A DNA stretch of 64,000 nucleotides from an uncultured Oscillospiraceae bacterium (GCA_934512135.1 CAKSWT010000016.1:1-64000); one strand, 5' to 3'. Shown: positions 17,878 through 26,301, counted from the stretch's first letter. Made by a program: numbers and translations. Notes: generated by a model not told the origin, from the letters alone.

Positions 17878-18810
17878 CTACAGCTTTTCGCAGATTCGCA
17901 GCTTGGCACTGCGGGCCCGGGGATTCTCCTCCAGCTCTCTCTCTCCGGAGACAATGGGCTTTCGGGTCAGGACCCTCACCTGGGGCTTCTTCCCGCAGAC
18001 GCACACCGGGAACTCCGGCGGGCAGGTGCAGCCCTTGGCCGCAGCATTCATGGCGGATTTCACCATCCGGTCCTCCAGGGAGTGGAAGGTAATCACCGCC
18101 AGCCGTCCGCCTGGATTGAGCCTGGGAATTGCCCGCTCCAGCATCTCCCGGACAGCGCCCAGCTCATCATTCACCGCGATTCGGATGGCCTGGAAGCTCC
18201 GCTTTGCCGGGTGCTGCTTCTCCCGTAGGGCCTGGGCCGGCAGCGCCCCCCGAATGACATCCACCAGCTCCAGGGTGGTGGCAATGGGACGCTCCTGACG
18301 GCGGCGGTCAATGGCTGCGGCGATTTGGGGCGCATAGCGCTCCTCTCCGTACTCGTAGAGAATCCGGCGCAGCTCCTCCCGGGACCACTGATTCACCACC
18401 TCATAGGCGGTGAGTCGGTCCTCCCGGTTCATGCGCATGTCCAGCGGCGCCTGGGCCATATAGGAAAAGCCGCGCTCCGCCTGGTCCAGCTGGGGAGAGG
18501 AGACCCCCAGATCAAAGAGCATTCCATCCACCGCTGGAATCCCCAGTTCCTGGAGAATCCCGTCCAGCTCCTTGAAATTGCTGTGGACCAGGGTCACCCG
18601 GTCCAGATAGGGCGCCAGACGTTCCTTCGCAGCCTCCAGGGCCGTGGTGTCCCGGTCCACGCCGATCAGCCGTCCGGTGGTGAGCCGCCGGACAATCTCC
18701 AGGGAGTGTCCCGCGCCCCCCAGGGTGCCGTCCAGGTAGATGCCCTCCGGCCGTATGTTCAGCCCCTCTATACATTCGTCCAGCAGAACGGACTTATGTG
18801 AAAACGCCAT
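17878..18810 (-). CDS. rsmH: RsmH, 16S rRNA (cytosine-1402-N4) methyltransferase
   Basis: The protein is 310 residues from the ATG at 18810 (MAFSHKSVLLDECIEGL), with AAAGGAGA 4 nt upstream; the longer open frame overlaps mraZ. The SAM site is YLDGTLGGAGHS, and DLGVSSPQLDQAERGFSY and NPGGRLAVITFHSLEDRMVK are family signatures. It methylates the P-site base C1402 of 16S rRNA. It lies between mraZ and ftsL as in nearly all dcw clusters. The C-terminus holds a CTCPPEFPVCVCGKKP segment. Confidence 0.97.
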   Translation of the reverse strand: MAFSHKSVLLDECIEGLNIRPEGIYLDGTLGGAGHSLEIVRRLTTGRLIGVDRDTTALEAAKERLAPYLDRVTLVHSNFKELDGILQELGIPAVDGMLFDLGVSSPQLDQAERGFSYMAQAPLDMRMNREDRLTAYEVVNQWSREELRRILYEYGEERYAPQIAAAIDRRRQERPIATTLELVDVIRGALPAQALREKQHPAKRSFQAIRIAVNDELGAVREMLERAIPRLNPGGRLAVITFHSLEDRMVKSAMNAAAKGCTCPPEFPVCVCGKKPQVRVLTRKPIVSGERELEENPRARSAKLRICEKL

Positions 18811-18835
18811 AGACTCTCCTTTCCCGCAGGGCAGA

Positions 18836-19252
18836 TCAAATTTCCAAGGTGGAGAGCACCTGATCCATGGTTCCCTCCTGTAAAAACGCCTGTTCCATGG
18901 CGTCGTAGGTTGCCGCGTCCCAGATCTCCGCCTTGTCGCCAAAGCCCACCAGAACCACCTCCTGGGTGAGATTCCCATACTGGCGCAGCGCGGCAGGCAG
19001 CAGAATGCGCCCCTGCTTGTCCGGCTCACACCGAAGGGCGTTGGCGAAAAAGAACCGAAGATTTTGAGTCTGGGCCATGGGCATGGACTGCTTTTTCTCC
19101 TCGATGCTCTGCCAGACCTGCTCCGGCAGGACCATCAGAGAGCGCCCCAGGCCGATGGTCACATAGAAGGCCTCGCCCAGCTCCTCCCGCAGCTTTGCAG
19201 GCACAAACAGACGGCCCTTCCCGTCCACGTTGTGGCGGAACTTTCCCGTCAT
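18836..19252 (-). CDS. mraZ: MraZ, DNA-binding regulator of the dcw cluster
   Basis: The 138-residue protein has two swapped-hairpin AbrB-type domains (KFRHNVDGKGRLFVPAKLRE and CEPDKQGRILLPAALRQYG). MraZ oligomerises into a ring and represses its own promoter by binding direct TGGG-type repeats. The ATG at 19252 is preferred over a GTG two codons earlier because AGGAGG then lies 8 nt upstream instead of 2. It is first in the cluster, with promoter and operator-like repeats just upstream. Confidence 0.97.
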   Translation of the reverse strand: MTGKFRHNVDGKGRLFVPAKLREELGEAFYVTIGLGRSLMVLPEQVWQSIEEKKQSMPMAQTQNLRFFFANALRCEPDKQGRILLPAALRQYGNLTQEVVLVGFGDKAEIWDAATYDAMEQAFLQEGTMDQVLSTLEI

Positions 19253-19283
19253 GGGCACAGCCTCCTTTCCATGTGGGCAGAAG

Positions 19284-19298
19284 CACCACTTCCCCCCA
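19284..19298 (-). promoter_or_regulatory. Possible MraZ operator
   Basis: On the minus strand TGGGG and TGGTG are direct repeats separated by 5 nt, matching the known TGGGN/N5 layout of MraZ boxes with the second copy degenerate. They lie between the -10 box and the mraZ ribosome binding site. Confidence 0.45.
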
Positions 19299-19308
19299 CT
19301 TCCTAGTT

Positions 19309-19337
19309 AGTATACTTCAATCCCCCTCTAATTGCAA
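19309..19337 (-). promoter_or_regulatory. mraZ (dcw cluster) promoter
   Basis: On the minus strand TTGCAA (19337-19332) and TATACT (19314-19309) are separated by 17 nt. It is the only clear promoter before mraZ and could drive mraZ through ftsQ. Confidence 0.7.
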
Positions 19338-19373
19338 GGCTTTTTCGCACGAATCCCGCCGGGGGCAGATGGG

Positions 19374-19404
19374 AAAAACCGGCCCGCAGCAGCGAGCCGG
19401 TTTT
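19374..19404 (-). terminator. Terminator of the ABC permease operon
   Basis: A perfect 9-bp stem (19375-19383 with 19396-19404) is followed by a T5 run on the minus strand. It separates the permease genes from the dcw cluster. Confidence 0.85.
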
Positions 19405-19438
19405 GTACGAATTGATTCTGCCTGTGGCTTTCCGGGGC

Positions 19439-20335
19439 TTAGCCCTTCAGAGAACCAACCATCATGCCCTTGGTGAAGTACTTCAGGATGAAGGGATAGA
19501 AGCAGAAGATGGGGAGAATCGCGACCACGATGGTGCAATACTCAACCAGATCGGAGTACTTGGCAAGCTCCGGATCGTAGGTCAGAGAAGAAGAGTCGGA
19601 TTCTGTCAGGATTTCTTTCAGGATAACCTGGAGGGGATACAGGGCGCGGGTCTGCAGATAGATCATCGCCTCGAAGTAGGAGTTCCACTTCATGAGGATG
19701 TACTGCAGCGCAAGCACAGCCACGGTGGCCTTCACCAGAGGAATGACGATCTGGAACAGGATGACGAAGTTGCCAGCGCCGTCCAGACGTGCGGACTCCT
19801 CCAGAGAGGTGGGCATGCCCTGAATTGCGGTACGGATGATGACCAAGCTCATGACGTTCACGGCGTTGGGGATGATCATGACCCAACGGGTGTCCAGCAA
19901 ATGCAGGCTCTTGATGACCATGTAGGTGGGGATCATACCACCGTTGAAGAACATGGTGATGGTAATCATGAGCATGACGTACTTCTTCAGCACCAGGCCC
20001 TTACGGGACAGGACGAAGCCGCCCATGGTGCAGACGATGGTGGAGAAGGCGCCGCCAACTGCGCAGTAGAAAATGGTGTTGGCATAGCCCATCAGCAGGG
20101 AGTTGTTGCCGAAAACCATCTTATAGCCATACCAGGTGATGGGATGGTCTGCGTCAAACAGAGGATAGAGAATGATGCCGGAGTGCTGTGCCATCAGAGT
20201 GGGATCCGAAACGGAGGCCCAGATACAATGGAGCACAGGCAGCAGACAGATGATGCCGAACAGGCCCAGGAGGATATAGTTGATAACCTCAAAGACACGT
20301 CTGCTGGGAGTCTTAATGACGAAATTCAAATTCAT
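19439..20335 (-). CDS. Carbohydrate ABC transporter permease (LplC/MalG type)
   Basis: The 298-residue inner-membrane permease has six predicted spans and the EAA loop EESARLDGAGNFVILFQIVIP, which contacts the ATPase. A short ILYPLFDADHPITWYGYKMVF segment and a KGMMVGSLKG C-terminus are typical of LplC-like permeases for oligosaccharides or glycans. GGAGG lies upstream of the ATG. It follows the other permease by 17 nt. No solute-binding protein or ATPase gene adjoins; the ATPase may be a shared MsmX-type protein. Codons such as AAG, TTC and ATC dominate, as in highly expressed genes. Confidence 0.9.
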   Translation of the reverse strand: MNLNFVIKTPSRRVFEVINYILLGLFGIICLLPVLHCIWASVSDPTLMAQHSGIILYPLFDADHPITWYGYKMVFGNNSLLMGYANTIFYCAVGGAFSTIVCTMGGFVLSRKGLVLKKYVMLMITITMFFNGGMIPTYMVIKSLHLLDTRWVMIIPNAVNVMSLVIIRTAIQGMPTSLEESARLDGAGNFVILFQIVIPLVKATVAVLALQYILMKWNSYFEAMIYLQTRALYPLQVILKEILTESDSSSLTYDPELAKYSDLVEYCTIVVAILPIFCFYPFILKYFTKGMMVGSLKG

Positions 20336-20352
20336 ACGTTAACTTCCTCCCA

Positions 20353-21267
20353 TCAGAACAGGCTCGTCTCGGAATACTTTCTGGACACGCCGTTGGCGAT
20401 GAACAGAAGAATCACGTTGACGACAGAGTTGAAAAGACCAACGGCGGTAGAATAGCCGTAGTCCGCTTCCAGAAGGCCCTTTCTGTAGACGAAGGTACCG
20501 ATAACATCGGAGGTCTCGTAGATCAGGGGGTTGTACAGAAGCAGGATCTTTTCCTGGTTGGCGTTCATCAGGCCGCCGATTCTCATGATCAGCATAATGA
20601 CCACGGTGGGCATAATGCCGGGGATGGTCACATGCATGGTCTGCTTCCAGCGGTTTGCACCGTCGATGACAGCAGCCTCGTAGAGCTCCTGATCGATACC
20701 GGTCAATGCTGCCAGGAACAGGATGGAGCCGAAGCCGACCTGCTGCCACAGATCAGTCAGAACCATAATGGTCCGGAAGTACTGAGGTACCGACAAGAGG
20801 TTCTTCGCTTCCTTCAGGAAGCCGACCTTGACCAGCATGTCGGTGATTACACCATCGGATGCAACGAAGTCGATGATGATACCAGAGATAACGACGGTAG
20901 AGATGAAGTTGGGCATGTAGCTGACGACCTGGATGACTTTCTTGTAGTACTCGTTATCCAACTCGTTGAGCAGCAGAGCAAAAATAATCGGTGCAGGAAA
21001 TCCGAAAATAATGCTGTAGAGGCTGAGAATCAGGGTGTTCTTCAGCACGCGGATAAAGAACACGGAGCTGAAGAAGGTCACGAAATGCTTCAGACCAACC
21101 CATTCGCTCATGTACACACCGTTCTTAGGCGTGAAGCGTTCGAAGCCCAGAACAATGCCTGCCATAGGCACATAGTTGAAGATGATGAGATACACGACCA
21201 CTGGGATAATCAAGAGATACAGTCCCTTGTTCATGCGCCAGTCTCGCTTTAGCTCAAGCAATCGCAT
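20353..21267 (-). CDS. Carbohydrate ABC transporter permease (LplB/MalF type)
   Basis: The 304-residue permease has six predicted spans and the EAA loop YEAAVIDGANRWKQTMHVTI. The N-terminal RDWRMNKGLYLLIIPVVVY and the GFERFTPKNGVYMSEWVGL region fit LplB-like sugar permeases. It forms the heterodimeric channel with the next gene. AAAGGAGA lies 6 nt before the ATG. It is preceded by a roughly 350-nt structured leader and an extended -10 promoter. The lack of a binding-protein gene is unusual. Confidence 0.9.
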   Translation of the reverse strand: MRLLELKRDWRMNKGLYLLIIPVVVYLIIFNYVPMAGIVLGFERFTPKNGVYMSEWVGLKHFVTFFSSVFFIRVLKNTLILSLYSIIFGFPAPIIFALLLNELDNEYYKKVIQVVSYMPNFISTVVISGIIIDFVASDGVITDMLVKVGFLKEAKNLLSVPQYFRTIMVLTDLWQQVGFGSILFLAALTGIDQELYEAAVIDGANRWKQTMHVTIPGIMPTVVIMLIMRIGGLMNANQEKILLLYNPLIYETSDVIGTFVYRKGLLEADYGYSTAVGLFNSVVNVILLFIANGVSRKYSETSLF

Positions 21268-21616
21268 GCCAATTCTCCTTTACTTAATTGGTTTGCATTT
21301 CTGCATTTTTCACGTTTCCCATTCGCCGCGGAGCGCGGCGTCGCACGAAGTCAAAAATGCCACGAAACGGTTCGCTGCTGGCACCGTGCTAAAGGGTTCG
21401 GGTTCTTAGCCCATGTGCATTAGCGAACAGAATCCACCGCTTTCCACGGACCCCAAGCCTGCACATCTGGAATCCGATTCCCGGCGTTTCCATCCTACGC
21501 GGCATTTCCTCCCTTCTGTGTGAAATCACGCGGTGCCCGCCGGGAAAGACCATGATTGGATGGCACGGTCTTTTGCCTTACCTTTTGGGCACTTTTTTGA
21601 AGGCTTTCGCCTATCA
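21268..21616 (-). promoter_or_regulatory. Long structured 5' leader of the permease operon
   Basis: About 350 nt without a credible gene lie between the promoter and the first permease. Pairings visible are a 7-bp hairpin (21324-21330 with 21334-21340) enclosed by an 8-bp helix (21303-21310 with 21353-21360), and a 7-bp stem (21545-21551 with 21567-21573) enclosed by a 6-bp helix (21533-21538 with 21587-21592). It matches no riboswitch class that I recognise. A 38-codon arginine-rich reading frame inside it is probably incidental. Confidence 0.45.
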
Positions 21617-21622
21617 CTGATG

Positions 21623-21650
21623 ATTATAGCATAATTCGAGCGTTTTACAA
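21623..21650 (-). promoter_or_regulatory. Promoter of the permease operon
   Basis: On the minus strand TTGTAA (21650-21645) and a perfect TATAAT (21628-21623) are 16 nt apart. TGC precedes the -10, an extended -10 motif. Confidence 0.65.
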
Positions 21651-21911
21651 GTCATTTTTCATAAAAAACGTCAAAAAATTTGTCTATTTCCCCGTAGGGC
21701 ATGGCATTATCCACAAATTCCGCCGCAGAAACCCCTGTTTTCCGGCCCGGTTTTTGTGCATTCTCACCTGGCTCTCCCTGATTTTTCTTTGGCTCGTTCT
21801 TGAACTTTTTGTGAAAAATGCGATTATTTTTGACTTTTTTCTGGTTTTTCGTCATAATGCCCACAGCCTCTTGTCTCTCTAGTTTATGCATTCTATCCAT
21901 TCTCTAGAACC
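21651..21911. other. AT-rich intergenic stretch, no gene supported
   Basis: Between the clpC terminator and the permease promoter there is only one small minus-strand frame (21652-21900), lysine-rich, without a convincing ribosome binding site or recognisable family. I see no RNA gene in it. Confidence 0.5.
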
Positions 21912-21948
21912 GAAAAAATACGGACCTCCCCACCGGGAAAGTCCGTAT
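21912..21948 (-). terminator. clpC terminator
   Basis: A perfect 8-bp stem (21918-21925 with 21941-21948), extended by an inner TCCC/GGGA pairing, is followed by a T6 run on the minus strand. Confidence 0.9.
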
Positions 21949-21957
21949 GCCCTGTTC

Positions 21958-24303
21958 TTAACAATGGAGTTGAAGCCCCTCCGGTCCCGAAATCACCTGG
22001 GCAGCCCCGGTCCAGGCCCCCTGAGCCAGTCGCTGGGCCAGGGGATCTCCCAGCTCCCGGTCTATGATCTGCCGGAGGCTCCGCACCCCGTAGCCTTCTC
22101 CCTGCCATTTCCCGCAGAGATATTCCGCCACCCCCTGCTCCGCCTGTAAGCTCCGCCCCTCTCGGGTCACCTGACGGCAAAAATCTCCCAGGAGCTTCTC
22201 GGTGATGGCCAGTCTGGCCGCCGGATCCGGTCGCCGGAAGGGTACAATGGCGTCCAACCGTCCCAGGAACTCCCGGGAAAACCCGGTTTCCAGCTCCCGG
22301 CGCAGCTGGATCCCCTCCTGGGGCGCTTCCGTGGCAAAGCCCAGCGTTGCTCCCTCCCGGGAGATGGCAGTTTCCCCCAGGTTACAGGTCATCACCACCA
22401 CGGTATTCCGAAAGTCCACCGAAATCCCTTCGGCATCCGTAAGCCTTCCCTCGTCCATGATTTGAAGGAGCAAAGCCCGCACATCCCCGTGTGCCTTTTC
22501 GATCTCGTCAAAGAGCACCAGGGAATAGGGCTTCCGTCGGACCTGCTCCGTAAGCAGCCCCCCTTCGCCGTAGCCGGCGTACCCTGGCGGGGCGCCAATA
22601 AGCGTGGCCGTCCCTGTTTTTTCGCTGAGCTCCGTCATATCCAGGCGGATCAGCGCGTCCCTTTGCCCATAGAGGGCCTGGGCCAAGGCGCGGCACAGCT
22701 CCGTCTTCCCCACGCCGGTGGGCCCGGTAAACAGGAAGCATCCCCGGGGACGGCGGTCATGCTCCAATCCCAGTCGGCTCCGAAGCAGCGCCCGGCTCAC
22801 CGTCTCCACCGCCTCCTGCTGACCGATAACCTGCCGGGACAGCGTCTCCGGCAGCCTCCGCAGCCGGTCATCCAGTCTCCCCTGAACCGCCGCCGTGGGG
22901 ATTCCCGTCCGGCGGGAGACCACCTGGGCCATGTGCCGGGGCTCCACCAGGGAGCCGCCACGGCTGCGTCCCTTTTCGTGGAGCTCCTGATTTAGACGGC
23001 TGAGCTCATCCCGCAGTGCGGCAGCACGTTCAAACTGCCGTCGCTCCACCGCACCGGAGAGTCTCTCCTCCAAATGCTCCCGGGCCCTGCGGCCCTTGCG
23101 GTCCAGGGACTTCTCCCCCTGAAGCTGCACCAGCGAGGCCGCCTCGTCCATCAGGTCCACCGCCCGATCCGGCCAGCACCGCTCCGGAAAATATCGGCCG
23201 GACAGCTCCACCGCCGCCTCCAGGGCTCCGGGCGCATAGGTGATCCGATGATAGCGCTCGTACTCCCCCCGGATTCCCTGAAGAATGGTCAGTGTCTCCT
23301 GGGCGGACGGCTCCGGCACCTCCACCCGGGAAAACCGCCTGGACAGGGCCGCATCCCGCTCAATGTACTTCCGATACTCCTTCTCCGTGGTGGCGCCGAT
23401 CATTTGAATCTCTCCCCGGCCCAGAGCCGGCTTGAGAATATTGGCGGCATCTATGGCCCCCTCGGCGGAGCCGGCCCCCACAATGGTGTGCATCTCGTCC
23501 ACAAACAGCAGCACGTTGCCCGCATGGATGACCTCCTCCAGAATATCCCGCAGCCGCTCCTCAAATTCTCCCCGGTACTTGGTTCCCGCCACCAGGGAGG
23601 ACATATACAGCGCCACCACCCGCTTGTCCCGGAGCTGCTCCGGCACCCGTCCCCCGGCGATCTCCCAGGCCAGCTTCTCCGCCAGGGCCGTCTTTCCCAC
23701 CCCGGGCTTCCCCACCAGCGCCGGATTGTTCTTAGTTTTCCGGCAGAGAATCCCGATGATCTGGTCCATCTCCGCCTCCCGGCCAATGACGGCGGGGCAC
23801 TCCCCCGCCGCAGCCCGCTGGGTCAGGTCCAGGCTGAATTTGTCTAGCAGCTTCGTCATCACTACGCCTCCCGATGATTGTCTGCGGGCCTGCTCCAGGC
23901 TCCGGGTAACCAGCCGGTTCGGGTCCGCCCCCAGGGACAGCAGCATCTCCCGGCCGGGATTGTTCGGCTCCCGCAGAATTCCCAACAACAGATGCACCGG
24001 CTCCACCGGCCCCCGGCCCGCTTCTCCCGCCGCCCGGGCCACCACGCCCCGTGCCGCAGGGGTCAGTCCCTGAATGGGATACTCCCAGGGAATGCCGCTG
24101 CCCTGGTCCAGAAGCCGCTGCCCCAGTGCTGCCGCGCCAATGCCCTCTCCCTCCAGCAGCCTCCCCACGCTGCCATCGCCGCAGCGGCTAAGGCCCATCA
24201 GCAGATGCTCGCTGCCCACATAGCTGTGGCCCAGCTGCGCCGCAGTGAGCTCCGCCCATTTTACCGCCCCGGCTCCCTGGGCGGTAAACCTCCGTTTTCC
24301 CAT
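21958..24303 (-). CDS. clpC: ClpC-type AAA+ ATPase
   Basis: The 781-residue Hsp100 unfoldase probably feeds substrates to ClpP. It has an N-terminal double Clp-N domain (residues 1-140), Walker A of the first ring GKPGVGKT (198-205) with LLFVDEMHT, a UVR-like middle segment (409-440) and second Walker A GPTGVGKT (526-533) with LVLFDEIEKAH. The ATG at 24303 has AAAGGGG 7 nt upstream and fits the family N-terminus; an in-frame ATG 54 nt earlier lacks one. The usual ctsR-mcsA-mcsB partners are absent, and the C-terminal ClpP-binding tail is hard to judge. Confidence 0.92.
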   Translation of the reverse strand: MGKRRFTAQGAGAVKWAELTAAQLGHSYVGSEHLLMGLSRCGDGSVGRLLEGEGIGAAALGQRLLDQGSGIPWEYPIQGLTPAARGVVARAAGEAGRGPVEPVHLLLGILREPNNPGREMLLSLGADPNRLVTRSLEQARRQSSGGVVMTKLLDKFSLDLTQRAAAGECPAVIGREAEMDQIIGILCRKTKNNPALVGKPGVGKTALAEKLAWEIAGGRVPEQLRDKRVVALYMSSLVAGTKYRGEFEERLRDILEEVIHAGNVLLFVDEMHTIVGAGSAEGAIDAANILKPALGRGEIQMIGATTEKEYRKYIERDAALSRRFSRVEVPEPSAQETLTILQGIRGEYERYHRITYAPGALEAAVELSGRYFPERCWPDRAVDLMDEAASLVQLQGEKSLDRKGRRAREHLEERLSGAVERRQFERAAALRDELSRLNQELHEKGRSRGGSLVEPRHMAQVVSRRTGIPTAAVQGRLDDRLRRLPETLSRQVIGQQEAVETVSRALLRSRLGLEHDRRPRGCFLFTGPTGVGKTELCRALAQALYGQRDALIRLDMTELSEKTGTATLIGAPPGYAGYGEGGLLTEQVRRKPYSLVLFDEIEKAHGDVRALLLQIMDEGRLTDAEGISVDFRNTVVVMTCNLGETAISREGATLGFATEAPQEGIQLRRELETGFSREFLGRLDAIVPFRRPDPAARLAITEKLLGDFCRQVTREGRSLQAEQGVAEYLCGKWQGEGYGVRSLRQIIDRELGDPLAQRLAQGAWTGAAQVISGPEGLQLHC

Positions 24304-24392
24304 GGCCGCACCCCTTTCCTCCACTCTATGATTTCCATTTATTGTCTTTCTATTCATTCCGTCCCGGGATAGAAAAAAGTATGGAAAAAGAT

Positions 24393-24420
24393 TTGCATTT
24401 TCAGAAAATCATGATACAAT
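24393..24420 (+). promoter_or_regulatory. Possible ferredoxin promoter
   Basis: TACAAT (24415-24420) lies 16 nt after a weak TTGCAT (24393-24398), about 45 nt before the ferredoxin ATG. Confidence 0.45.
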
Positions 24421-24466
24421 GAGGAAAAGGTCGGCTCCGGCCTGAAAACATTTGGAGGTGTACATT

Positions 24467-24637
24467 ATGGCATATAAAATTGGTGAGGATTGCATCAGCT
24501 GCGGCCTGTGCGCCAGCAACTGCCCTGTGGAAGCCATCACTGCCGGTGACGAGCACTATGTAATCGACGCGGATACCTGCATCGACTGCGGCACCTGCGC
24601 GGACAACTGTCCCGTGGAGGCCATTGCGCAGGCCTAA
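24467..24637 (+). CDS. 2[4Fe-4S] ferredoxin
   Basis: This 56-residue clostridial-type ferredoxin has two identical-pattern cluster motifs, CISCGLCASNCP and CIDCGTCADNCP, each supplying three cysteines to one cluster and one to the other. It is a low-potential electron carrier in the cytoplasm, for example for pyruvate:ferredoxin oxidoreductase or hydrogenase. The ATG at 24467 has GGAGGTG 6 nt upstream. It is monocistronic: a promoter lies before it and a strong terminator directly after. Confidence 0.97.
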   Translation: MAYKIGEDCISCGLCASNCPVEAITAGDEHYVIDADTCIDCGTCADNCPVEAIAQA

Positions 24638-24652
24638 GTCCGTATGAACTGC

Positions 24653-24681
24653 GGGTGCCGCCGGAAGGCGGCACCCCTTTT
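24653..24681 (+). terminator. Ferredoxin terminator
   Basis: A perfect 10-bp stem (24653-24662 with 24667-24676) closed by a GGAA tetraloop is followed by CTTTT. Confidence 0.9.
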
Positions 24682-24707
24682 CCTGTCTCATCGAAAGGAG
24701 GCTTTCC

Positions 24708-25418
24708 ATGGCGGAAACCCTTTGGACCGGCGGCCCCCTGCTGGAGCAGGCCCCAGGTGTCTTCCCCATGGGCACCGATTCCGTCCTTTTGGGGCACTTT
24801 GCCCCCTGCGGCCCCCGGGATCGCATTCTGGACCTGGGCACCGGCAGCGGCATTCTCCCCCTGCTTCTGCTGGGGCGCTGTCCCGAGGCCTCTGTCACAG
24901 CCCTAGAAAAGTCTCCGGTGGCCTGTGATCTTGCCCGGCGGAACATGGCGCAAAACGGTCTGACCCAACAGGTCCAGCTGATTTTGGGAGACCTCCGGGA
25001 CCATCGGACCCTTCTCCCTGCCGGAGGCTTTGACCTCACCATCTCTAATCCCCCCTATTTTGTCCAGGGCGCAGGATATGTCGCGGCCAAGGGGCTGGAG
25101 GAGGCCCGCGGGGAGGGCGGCTGCACCATTGAAGAACTGTGTCAGGCCGCTGCCTGGGCCACCCGGTGGGGGGGACGGTTCTGTCTGGTCTTTCGGCCGG
25201 AGCGTCTTGCCGACCTGCTGTATTCTCTGCGAACCTGGGGGTTGGAGCCAAAGCGCCTCCGTCCCGTTCACCACAGCCCCGGCAGAGCGGCGATTCTTCT
25301 GCTGCTGGAGGCCCGCAGAGGCGGAAAGCCCGGCCTCCGGTGGGAGCCCGATCTATACCTCCGAACGGAGTCCGGCCAGGAAACGGCAGAGCTCCGGGAA
25401 ATCTACCACAGAAGCTGA
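24708..25418 (+). CDS. tRNA1(Val) adenine-N6 methyltransferase-like protein (YabB type)
   Basis: The 236-residue class I SAM methyltransferase has the SAM loop LDLGTGSGILPLLLL (residues 41-55) and the amino-methylase catalytic tetrad NPPY at 114-117. The opening GGPLLEQAPGVFPMGTDSVLLG is typical of the TrmN6/YabB group. It would methylate A37 of a tRNA, inferred from family. AAAGGAGG lies 6 nt before the ATG. It is 13 bp ahead of rsmI; with the convergent AbrB-like gene this reproduces the B. subtilis yabB-rsmI-abrB order, minus yazA. Confidence 0.88.
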   Translation: MAETLWTGGPLLEQAPGVFPMGTDSVLLGHFAPCGPRDRILDLGTGSGILPLLLLGRCPEASVTALEKSPVACDLARRNMAQNGLTQQVQLILGDLRDHRTLLPAGGFDLTISNPPYFVQGAGYVAAKGLEEARGEGGCTIEELCQAAAWATRWGGRFCLVFRPERLADLLYSLRTWGLEPKRLRPVHHSPGRAAILLLLEARRGGKPGLRWEPDLYLRTESGQETAELREIYHRS

Positions 25419-25431
25419 AAGGAGCCTCTCC

Positions 25432-26259
25432 ATGAGCCTTGTTCTGGTTCCAACCCCCATTGGCAATCTGGGGGACATCTCCCCCCGGGCCGCTCAGGCC
25501 CTGGCGGATGCGGATTTTATTGCCGCCGAGGACACCCGGGTGTCCGTCAAGCTGCTGAATCATCTCAGCCTCAAAAAGCCGCTGGTCAGCTATCATGAGC
25601 ACAACAAACAGGAAAGCGGCCAACAGATTTTGGCACGGCTTCAGGCCGGAGAGACCTGTGCTCTGGTCACCGACGCCGGTACCCCCGCCATTTCCGACCC
25701 CGGCGAGGATCTGGTCCGGCTGTGCGCCGCCCATGGGGTTCCGGTCACTGCCATTCCCGGCCCCTGTGCCGCCGTCACGGCGCTGGCCGTCTCCGGGCTT
25801 TCCACCGGGCGCTTCACCTTTGAGGGTTTCCTATCGGTAAATAAAAAAAACCGGAGGGAGCATTTAAGCTCTCTCCAAGGGGAGACTCGGACGATGATTT
25901 TCTATGAGGCCCCCCACAAGCTCTGTGGCACCCTGGAAGATCTTCTGGAGGCCTTCGGTCCCCAGCGGTCCATCGCCCTGTGCCGGGAGCTCACCAAGCT
26001 CCACGAGGAGGTCCTCCGGATGAGCCTCCAGGAGGCCGTGGACTACTACCGGGAGCAGGCTCCCCGGGGGGAATACGTTCTCATTGTGGCAGGGGCGGCT
26101 CCCAAGGTCCAGGAGGCCCCTTCCCTGGATCAGTGCCTTCAGATGGTGGCGGCCCTCCGCAGTCAGGGCAGCAGCCTCAAGGATGCGGTCCGTCAGGTCA
26201 GCCGGGACACCGGCATGGCCCGAAATACCCTCTACGACGCCGCCCTGACCGACCATTGA
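25432..26259 (+). CDS. rsmI: RsmI, 16S rRNA (cytidine-1402-2'-O) methyltransferase
   Basis: The protein is 275 residues from the ATG at 25432 (AAAGGAG 7 nt upstream); the longer frame overlaps the preceding gene. It shows the tetrapyrrole-methylase fold of RsmI: VPTPIGNLGDISPRA, AEDTRVSVKLLNH, DAGTPAISDPGEDLV and IPGPCAAVTALAVSGL. It methylates the ribose of C1402, the same base that RsmH (17.9-18.8 kb) modifies on its ring. The operon partner is the upstream methylase; a hairpin-rich repeat region follows. Confidence 0.96.
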   Translation: MSLVLVPTPIGNLGDISPRAAQALADADFIAAEDTRVSVKLLNHLSLKKPLVSYHEHNKQESGQQILARLQAGETCALVTDAGTPAISDPGEDLVRLCAAHGVPVTAIPGPCAAVTALAVSGLSTGRFTFEGFLSVNKKNRREHLSSLQGETRTMIFYEAPHKLCGTLEDLLEAFGPQRSIALCRELTKLHEEVLRMSLQEAVDYYREQAPRGEYVLIVAGAAPKVQEAPSLDQCLQMVAALRSQGSSLKDAVRQVSRDTGMARNTLYDAALTDH

Positions 26260-26264
26260 CGTTG

Positions 26265-26301
26265 TGAAAAGACCCGTAAGCCGCTGGCTTACGGGCCTTT
26301 G
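26265..26301 (+). terminator. rsmI terminator, first copy of a 31-bp repeat
   Basis: A 10-bp-plus stem (left arm from 26271, right arm ending about 26296) with a GCT loop follows the rsmI stop. The 31 bp at 26265-26295 recur identically at 26500-26530. The T-run is short (CCTTT). Confidence 0.7.

Noticed and set aside
21380..21520. 38-codon reading frame in the permease leader
   Set aside because: It starts only 2 nt after a GGGAGG and has an arginine-rich, family-less product; not enough to call a leader peptide.
21652..21900. 82-codon lysine-rich minus-strand frame
   Set aside because: AT-rich, no good ribosome binding site and no family resemblance; it ends just before the permease promoter.
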